A stretch of 12,111 nt of DNA from Treponema sp. (lineage in GTDB: Bacteria > Spirochaetota > Spirochaetia > Treponematales > Breznakiellaceae), in assembly GCA_031254795.1 (NCBI GenBank), contig JAIRTS010000188.1:1-12111 (forward strand), read 5' to 3'. Shown here in pieces: positions 7,793 to 12,111 of this stretch. The notes beneath the pieces were generated by a model, which was not told the origin of the DNA, made no database searches, and saw only the letters and a list, made by a program, of their open reading frames with translations. Numbering within the stretch: the stretch's first letter is position 1; every line of letters starts with the position of its first letter. Both the position numbers and the translations under genes were made by a program.

Positions 7793-8377
7793 CTACTCAA
7801 CTTCGACGCCGTACTTGGCGCAGAGGGCCGCAAGGCCGCCATTATACCCATCGCCAATCGCATGGAAATCCCAGCCGCCATCTTTGCGGAAGAGCTCCGC
7901 AAACACAATCGCGGTCTCGTTTGAATAGTCCTCTTCCAGATCGTAACGGAGTATTTCGGAGCTATCCGCCTCATTCACGATGCGGATAAAAGCGTTTTCC
8001 ACCTGGCCAAAATTCTGTTTCCGGTCATCTGCGTCATGAATGGTCACGGTAAAAACAACGCTTTCGTATCTCTCGGGAATTTTCGACAGATCGACGCGTA
8101 TTTGCTCGTCATCGCCTTCCCCCTCGCCGGTTCGGTTGTCGCCGGTATGTTCAATTGCCTTTGAAGGATGACTCAACTGACCGTAAAAAACGAAATCTTC
8201 GTCCCCCGCATAAACCTTGCCATTAGGACCAAGCAGGAAGGCGGACGCGTCAAGATCGAAGGCTCCCCCTCCGTCAAACTTTTGCATATCCCAACCCAGA
8301 CCAACCACCACGCGCGAAAGCGTAGAACCTCTTTTTGCCAAACTAACTTTGGCGCCCTTCTTTAAACTGACCGACAT
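7793..8377 (-). CDS. terD: TerD-family Ca2+-binding stress protein
   Basis: 194 residues, the usual length for TerD/TerE/TerZ proteins, and almost consensus throughout. Visible marks are V-G-L-G-W-D (25-30), F-D-L-D-A-S-A-F-L-L (40-49), the Ca2+ segment G-D-N-R-T-G-E-G-E-G-D-D-E (79-91), Q-N-F-G-Q-V-x-N-A-F-I-R (121-132) and Y-D-L-E-E-D-Y-S-N-E-T-A (145-156). Known family members bind Ca2+ through these acidic residues, and ter genes act in tellurite resistance, phage inhibition and colicin tolerance, with the biochemical activity still unclear. A cytoplasmic location is expected because there is no signal peptide. AGGAGG seven bases before the ATG is a strong ribosome site. The gene begins 16 bases after the Ca2+-ATPase, so the calcium pump and the calcium binder are co-expressed. 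TerD, TerE and TerZ cannot be told apart here. Confidence 0.95.
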   Translation of the reverse strand: MSVSLKKGAKVSLAKRGSTLSRVVVGLGWDMQKFDGGGAFDLDASAFLLGPNGKVYAGDEDFVFYGQLSHPSKAIEHTGDNRTGEGEGDDEQIRVDLSKIPERYESVVFTVTIHDADDRKQNFGQVENAFIRIVNEADSSEILRYDLEEDYSNETAIVFAELFRKDGGWDFHAIGDGYNGGLAALCAKYGVEVE

Positions 8378-8393
8378 ATCCTTGCCTCCTAAA

Positions 8394-11132
8394 TTATTTT
8401 ACCCCGGACTGCGTCAGCGCTTTGACTTCGCGCTCACGCGTGAAAGCGGGTATAAATTTGCGAACTATATCAATTGGCATGATCGTTAGCGCCAGGGCAA
8501 TGATCGCCATCCACTGCTTCGCGGAGAGCCCCCAGCAATTGAATACCGCGCCGCCCAGGTACACCAGAGCAACCTGGACAACAACGATAATGCCCAATAC
8601 CCGCAAGAACCCCTGGTTGCCGCTCATGTTGTCAAACAGGTTGATCTTTTCGGTGCGGGCATTGAACGCGTTGAACACCGCCGTAAACACGAAGAGGGCG
8701 AAGTAGCCGGTGTGGAACGTATCCACCCCCGAATCTGCCGTGAAATAGCTTTTGAGCAGGGACGTGAACAGATACACGCAGCTTAACGCGAACGTCCACA
8801 GCGCTCCCGTGATAATAGCGCTCCACATACCGGGGCTCACGATAGATTCTTCACGGCGTTTAGGCTGCTCGCTCATATAGCGGCGCAGGGCAGGCTCGCC
8901 GCCAAAGGCCAGGGCGGCAAGCGTGTCCATGATTAAGTTTATCCAAAGGATCTGGGTAATAGAAAGAGGGCTATCCTGCCCCAAAAGCGGAGCAATGAAC
9001 GTGACAAACACGGCGGAAACATTTATCGTAAGCTGGAAGACAATGAACTTGCGGATACTGTTGAAAATCGTCCTGCCATACAGAATCGCCTTGTTTATTG
9101 AAGAAAAATTGTCATCCAAAATGACGATTTCGCTTGCCTCTTTTGCCACCTCGGTGCCGCCGCCCATGGCAAAGCCGACATCAGCTTTCTTGAGCGCCGG
9201 GGAATCGTTCACGCCGTCGCCGGTCATACCGGCGACAAAATTCAGTTCCTGGGCGATCCGGATCAGGCGGCTTTTGTCCGCGGGCAAGGCGCGGGCGATC
9301 ACCTTAATGAAGGGCAGTTTTTTCTTGAGCTCATCGTCGTTCAGCCCGGCAAGCTCGTCCGAACTCAGCACGATGTCGCCTGGATCGGCAAGAAGCCCGG
9401 CTTCTTTAGCAATGGCGACAGCCGTTTCCTTGCGGTCGCCGGTTATCATTACCACCCGAACGCCGGCATTGAGAACTTCCGCTATGGATCCCGCCGACTC
9501 GGGGCGTATATCGTCACGAATGCCAACTATGCCGACAAGTATCCATTCAGCGTCGGCAGGAAAGCGCTGATCGAGCCCCTCCCCCCCAGGAGAGATCTTT
9601 TCAGAGCACAGAGCCAGCGCGATCACGCGAATCGCCCGGTCGGCAAGGGAGTCAACCGTTTTGTTTATAGTGTCAATTGATGAAAGCGCCGTTTTTGCGC
9701 CGTTTTTTTCGATATAATACGCACACTTGTCAATAATTTTTTCCGGGGCGCCCTTTACCAAGGTCCATGTTTTCTTTTCAAACACGTTCTCGGCATCGGT
9801 TTCTATGATCGCGGCAGAAAACTTGTCTGTGCTGTTAAAGGGTATCTGCTCGACAACTTTGGCGGAAGCGGAATCGTCCTTAGAAGAGGCGAAATTCAAC
9901 AACGCCCGTTCGGTGCCATTCCCGGCAATAGCCGGTTTGCCATCGCCGGACAACACCGCGCCGGTGTTGAGGCACAACGAATACCCCAGGTAACGGCGTA
10001 ATTCAGGCGGGACAGTATCATATTCGGCATATTCAACGCATTGAGCATCATAAAATCCAATAGCTTCAAGCTTGCCTTTGGTTATGGTGCCGGTTTTATC
10101 GGAAAACAGGAAATTGAGGCTCCCCGCAGTTTCTATGCCAAAGATTTTCCGCACCAACACGTTGTCTTTAAGCATCTTCCCCATGTTTAAGGCCGAGACG
10201 ATAGCGATCATCAAAGGCAGACCTTCCGGAACCGCCATGACAATGATGATAACCGCGAGCATCACCGCATTGATGATATCGTTGAGCAAACGAGTCCAAT
10301 TCGCGACATACGCGCCAATGAGAGAAAGATCGAATTGGTTGGCAACGACCACCCGCTGAAATAAAAGCGAGAGGGCGATGACGCCGCCGCCGATATAGCC
10401 AAAAACACTTATGCCTTTTGCCAGCGCGCCCAGTTTGACTTTGAGCGGGGTGTCGCGGTCATCCTCATGCCCCAGATCCTTCGCAATGCCGCCGTACACG
10501 GACATCTCGCCAACAACGGCGGCGCGCATATGGGCGCTTCCCGAAACGACAACCGCGCCACGGAAAACACGAAACGGGTCAAGAAAGTCGACGGTCCCCT
10601 CATCATAAACATACCCCTCTTTCACGGGTATCTTGGCGGTTTCCTGCGCCTCTCCGTTCAAGGCCGCCTGGTCAACTTTGAGCGAACCATCAACGACAAA
10701 CCCGTCCGCGGGCACTTTGTCGCCCGTTTGGAGGAGTATTTCATCGCCCCGGACAATGTCGTCTATCGGCAATTCAACAAGGCTGCCGTCCCGCCAAACT
10801 TTGCACATGACACGGGAAGCCTCTTCCTGGAGCCTGCGGAAAGCGTTTTCGTTGTTATATTCGGAAAAAGAAGAAACAAAAGTAGCCAAAAGGATGGCAA
10901 CGGCTATGCCCACCGGCTCATACCAAGCTACATTTTCGGGAATCCACCCAAAAGCAGAGGCTGCCGCCAGCACAATATTCACCAACAGGGCCACACAGAG
11001 TATTCTTATCATGGGATCGTTGGCATTCCCGAGGAAAACTGACCAGAAACCGCTCTTTTCCTGTTCCGGAAGCCTGTTATCGCCCCATTTTTCGCAAGAA
11101 GCAATAGCTTCTTGTTTAGATAACCCTCTCAT
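8394..11132 (-). CDS. PMCA-type Ca2+-transporting P-type ATPase
   Basis: 912 residues; a P2-type cation pump predicted to move Ca2+ across the cytoplasmic membrane at the cost of ATP. Domains in order: helices 1-2 (about 42-88), actuator with N-G-E-A (159-162, variant of TGES with the catalytic Glu kept), helices 3-4 with P-E-G-L-P (302-306, Ca2+ ligand Glu304), phosphorylated Asp345 in D-K-T-G-T, nucleotide-binding V-K-G-A-P-E (459-464), T-G-D-R (564-567), hinge T-G-D-G-V-N-D (637-643), then helices 5-10. Asn704 in helix 5 and N-L-I-M-D (732-736) in helix 6 are typical of the plasma-membrane Ca2+-ATPase group. No calmodulin-type C-terminal extension is present. It is the first gene of the operon. 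GAGGGG three bases before the ATG is a close-set ribosome site. Ca2+ specificity rests on family motifs; Mn2+ or mixed transport cannot be excluded. Confidence 0.95.
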   Translation of the reverse strand: MRGLSKQEAIASCEKWGDNRLPEQEKSGFWSVFLGNANDPMIRILCVALLVNIVLAAASAFGWIPENVAWYEPVGIAVAILLATFVSSFSEYNNENAFRRLQEEASRVMCKVWRDGSLVELPIDDIVRGDEILLQTGDKVPADGFVVDGSLKVDQAALNGEAQETAKIPVKEGYVYDEGTVDFLDPFRVFRGAVVVSGSAHMRAAVVGEMSVYGGIAKDLGHEDDRDTPLKVKLGALAKGISVFGYIGGGVIALSLLFQRVVVANQFDLSLIGAYVANWTRLLNDIINAVMLAVIIIVMAVPEGLPLMIAIVSALNMGKMLKDNVLVRKIFGIETAGSLNFLFSDKTGTITKGKLEAIGFYDAQCVEYAEYDTVPPELRRYLGYSLCLNTGAVLSGDGKPAIAGNGTERALLNFASSKDDSASAKVVEQIPFNSTDKFSAAIIETDAENVFEKKTWTLVKGAPEKIIDKCAYYIEKNGAKTALSSIDTINKTVDSLADRAIRVIALALCSEKISPGGEGLDQRFPADAEWILVGIVGIRDDIRPESAGSIAEVLNAGVRVVMITGDRKETAVAIAKEAGLLADPGDIVLSSDELAGLNDDELKKKLPFIKVIARALPADKSRLIRIAQELNFVAGMTGDGVNDSPALKKADVGFAMGGGTEVAKEASEIVILDDNFSSINKAILYGRTIFNSIRKFIVFQLTINVSAVFVTFIAPLLGQDSPLSITQILWINLIMDTLAALAFGGEPALRRYMSEQPKRREESIVSPGMWSAIITGALWTFALSCVYLFTSLLKSYFTADSGVDTFHTGYFALFVFTAVFNAFNARTEKINLFDNMSGNQGFLRVLGIIVVVQVALVYLGGAVFNCWGLSAKQWMAIIALALTIMPIDIVRKFIPAFTREREVKALTQSGVK

Positions 11133-11357
11133 TCGCCCCTCATTATATACATAACTACATACGATTTGATGCTATCGCCTGGGCGCCAAACAGCTCCGTC
11201 TCAAAGAGGAGTTTTTTATACGCTGCGCATGGCGTGCTTTATAGCTTAAAAAAAATGCCTTGTCAAGCCCTCTATACCCGGCGTATTCCCGTTCCGGTTC
11301 GCGACACGCCGAGAGCGCCAGGCGCCGCTTTGCCTTCATATCCCGTCCGCCGCCGCA
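11133..11357. other. Divergent intergenic region with inverted repeats
   Basis: I see no gene here. It holds the operon promoter and its leader of about 100 bases. Between the two promoters is a perfect inverted repeat, CGGCGT (11279-11284) with ACGCCG (11306-11311), and next to it GCGCC-A-GGCGC (11315-11325). These could be operator arms or hairpins, but their short length makes chance possible. No metal riboswitch consensus of the yybP-ykoY type was found in the pump leader. Confidence 0.5.
11238..11266 (-). promoter_or_regulatory. Sigma-70 promoter of the Ca2+-pump/ter operon
   Basis: On the minus strand TTGACA (11266-11261) is separated by exactly 17 bases, including eight consecutive T, from TATAAA (11243-11238). 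This is near consensus and predicts a start near 11231, leaving a leader of about 100 bases before the pump gene. It is the only convincing promoter for the operon; none of the short gaps downstream has room for another. Confidence 0.85.
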
Positions 11358-11384
11358 TTGACAGAAACCGGAAAGCCCTATACC
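11358..11384 (+). promoter_or_regulatory. Probable sigma-70 promoter of the thrS leader
   Basis: TTGACA at 11358-11363 is a perfect -35 element. The -10 is weaker: TATACC at 11379-11384 with a 15-base spacer, or TACCTT at 11381-11386 with 17 bases. The predicted start near 11391 coincides with the first paired base of the T-box leader, which supports the assignment. Confidence 0.65.
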
Positions 11385-11390
11385 TTATGG

Positions 11391-11659
11391 CAAAGGCTTT
11401 GACGGAGACGAATACGCCATAACACCGGATTCAGAGAGGCGGCGCCAAGCGGTTTGGCCTAAACTGCGGGCTGAAAGCGCCGCTATTCAGGCATGGCGGA
11501 AAACCCCTCCCGAGCCGCTTTGAGGAACGGAAATTTTTCCCAGTATTTGAAGCCGCAAACCCGCGTCAAAGGTGATGAGAGCGTTCCCTGTCATGGGGAG
11601 ACGAAGCGGGGTGGCACCGCGGGTTAAACCCGTCCCTGCGTTATACCCGGCGCAGGAGG
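11391..11659 (+). promoter_or_regulatory. T-box leader, threonine specifier, likely translational
   Basis: T-box leaders sense uncharged tRNA to control amino-acid genes. The T-box itself, AGCGGGGTGGCACCGCGG (11605-11622), is nearly canonical. Stem I can be folded: base CAAAG (11391-11395) with CTTTG (11518-11522), a GA-containing internal loop, GGAG (11404-11407) with CTCC (11507-11510), CGCCAT (11415-11420) with ATGGCG (11493-11498), the AGAGAG bulge (11433-11438) and a distal hairpin. The specifier loop has GAAA then ACC (11503-11505), a threonine codon. Downstream, GCGGGG (11606-11611) can pair with CCCTGC (11634-11639). The competing pairing is CCTGCG (11635-11640) with CGCAGG (11651-11656), which hides the first bases of AGGAGG (11654-11659). 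No T-run terminator is present, so regulation is predicted at translation. The pairing was done by eye. Confidence 0.88.
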
Positions 11660-11665
11660 CCTTAT

Positions 11666-12111
11666 ATGTCCACATTAAACTCACAAACTGAAAAACTCGC
11701 CCTGTTGCGGCATTCCGTCAGCCATGTCATGGCTCAGGCGGTAACTAAGCTCTTTCCGGGGACCAGGGTTGCCATAGGCCCGTCCATTGAGAACGGTTTC
11801 TACTACGATTTCCAGTTCCCCCCCTCCGGCGACGGGCAGGCGCCCCTGACCGAGGGGGATCTGCCCGCGGTGGAAGCGGAAATGAAGCGGATCATCGATT
11901 CTAAAGTGGATTTTGTCCGCATCGAACTGGGCCGGGAAGCGGCGCTGCGGCGCTTTGCGGAAGAACCCTTCAAAACCGAGCTGATCCGGGAGCTTCCCGC
12001 GGACACGGCAATCAGCGTTTACGAAAACCGCGATTCCCAGGGAAATGTTCTGTGGGCGGATCTTTGCCGGGGCCCCCATGTGGCCAACACCCGGGAGATC
12101 AACTCCGCCGC
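11666..12111 (+). CDS. thrS: Threonyl-tRNA synthetase, N-terminal part (3' end outside window)
   Basis: The first 148 residues of ThrRS, which attaches threonine to tRNA-Thr. The editing domain, which removes misattached serine, is visible: H-S-V-S-H (16-20, the HxxxH motif), I-G-P-S-I-E-N-G-F-Y-Y-D-F (37-49) and D-L-C-R-G-P-H-V (132-139) with Cys134 and His138. The catalytic and anticodon domains lie beyond the window. Most ThrRS begin with a TGS domain of about 60 residues; here the editing motif starts at residue 16, so TGS is missing. The ATG is fixed by AGGAGG six bases upstream and by the leader immediately before it, so no longer N-terminus fits. Expression should rise when uncharged tRNA-Thr accumulates. 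It is divergent from the ter operon and probably unrelated in function. Confidence 0.95.
   Translation, partial: MSTLNSQTEKLALLRHSVSHVMAQAVTKLFPGTRVAIGPSIENGFYYDFQFPPSGDGQAPLTEGDLPAVEAEMKRIIDSKVDFVRIELGREAALRRFAEEPFKTELIRELPADTAISVYENRDSQGNVLWADLCRGPHVANTREINSA

Noticed and set aside
8923..9570. Plus-strand open frame of 215 codons
   Set aside because: Antisense to the Ca2+-ATPase region coding for the hinge and transmembrane helices; a Ser-rich, low-complexity shadow product.
11142..11147. Perfect TATAAT on the minus strand just before the pump gene
   Set aside because: No -35 element at 16-18 bases, and transcription would begin almost at the start codon, removing the ribosome site.
11192..11217. 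Short hairpin followed by six T on the plus strand, terminator-like
   Set aside because: Stem of six pairs with a wobble and a 10-base loop, and no plus-strand gene upstream to terminate.
11133..11231. Mn2+ riboswitch of the yybP-ykoY type in the pump leader
   Set aside because: Such riboswitches occur before P-type ATPase and TerC genes, but I found no matching conserved segments here.
11234..11422. Plus-strand open frame of 62 codons before thrS
   Set aside because: It runs through the divergent promoters and into stem I of the T-box leader, has an Arg/Pro-rich product and no ribosome site.

Overview
The window holds one long, tightly packed minus-strand operon (positions 1 to about 11266, running off the left edge) and, divergently on the plus strand, the 5' end of a threonyl-tRNA synthetase gene behind a T-box leader (11358 to 12111). 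It is bacterial DNA of balanced base composition. A spirochaete, perhaps a Treponema relative, is my best guess. It rests on weak cues: the loose lipobox F-A-A-C of the lipoprotein and a ThrRS with no TGS domain. The T-box leader argues the other way, because most known T-boxes are in Firmicutes and Actinobacteria. The taxonomy is therefore tentative.

Operon order, in the direction of transcription: a near-consensus sigma-70 promoter (TTGACA, 17 bp, TATAAA; 11266 to 11238); a PMCA-type Ca2+-transporting P-type ATPase (11132-8394); a canonical TerD protein with its Ca2+-binding motifs intact (8377-7793); a second TerD-fold protein that has lost those motifs and carries an acidic tail (7780-7088); a lipoprotein with a possible degenerate vWA-like domain (7086-5479); a four-helix membrane protein (5453-5001); a tubulin/FtsZ-like GTPase homologue (4989-3487); a 1034-residue protein with a C-terminal actin/Hsp70-type ATPase domain (3472-368); and a signal-peptide, acidic-repeat, single-span membrane protein (371 to beyond base 1). 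Gaps between genes are 1 to 25 bases and the last pair overlaps by four, so one polycistronic mRNA is very likely.

How they may work together (inference): the pump moves Ca2+ across the inner membrane and the canonical TerD senses or buffers Ca2+. The degenerate TerD may be an adaptor. The lipoprotein and the two membrane proteins would form an envelope module with acidic extracytoplasmic parts, and the adjacent tubulin-like and actin-like NTPases a cytoplasmic assembly or switch. It looks like a Ter-type (tellurite, stress or phage-inhibition related) envelope system in which a calcium pump is genetically fixed to two cytoskeletal-fold NTPases. I cannot say from sequence what stress it answers.

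Right end: a 533-base intergenic region carries two divergent promoters, inverted repeats and a T-box leader. The leader has a threonine ACC specifier and an arrangement that hides the thrS Shine-Dalgarno sequence, so it appears to control translation and not transcription.
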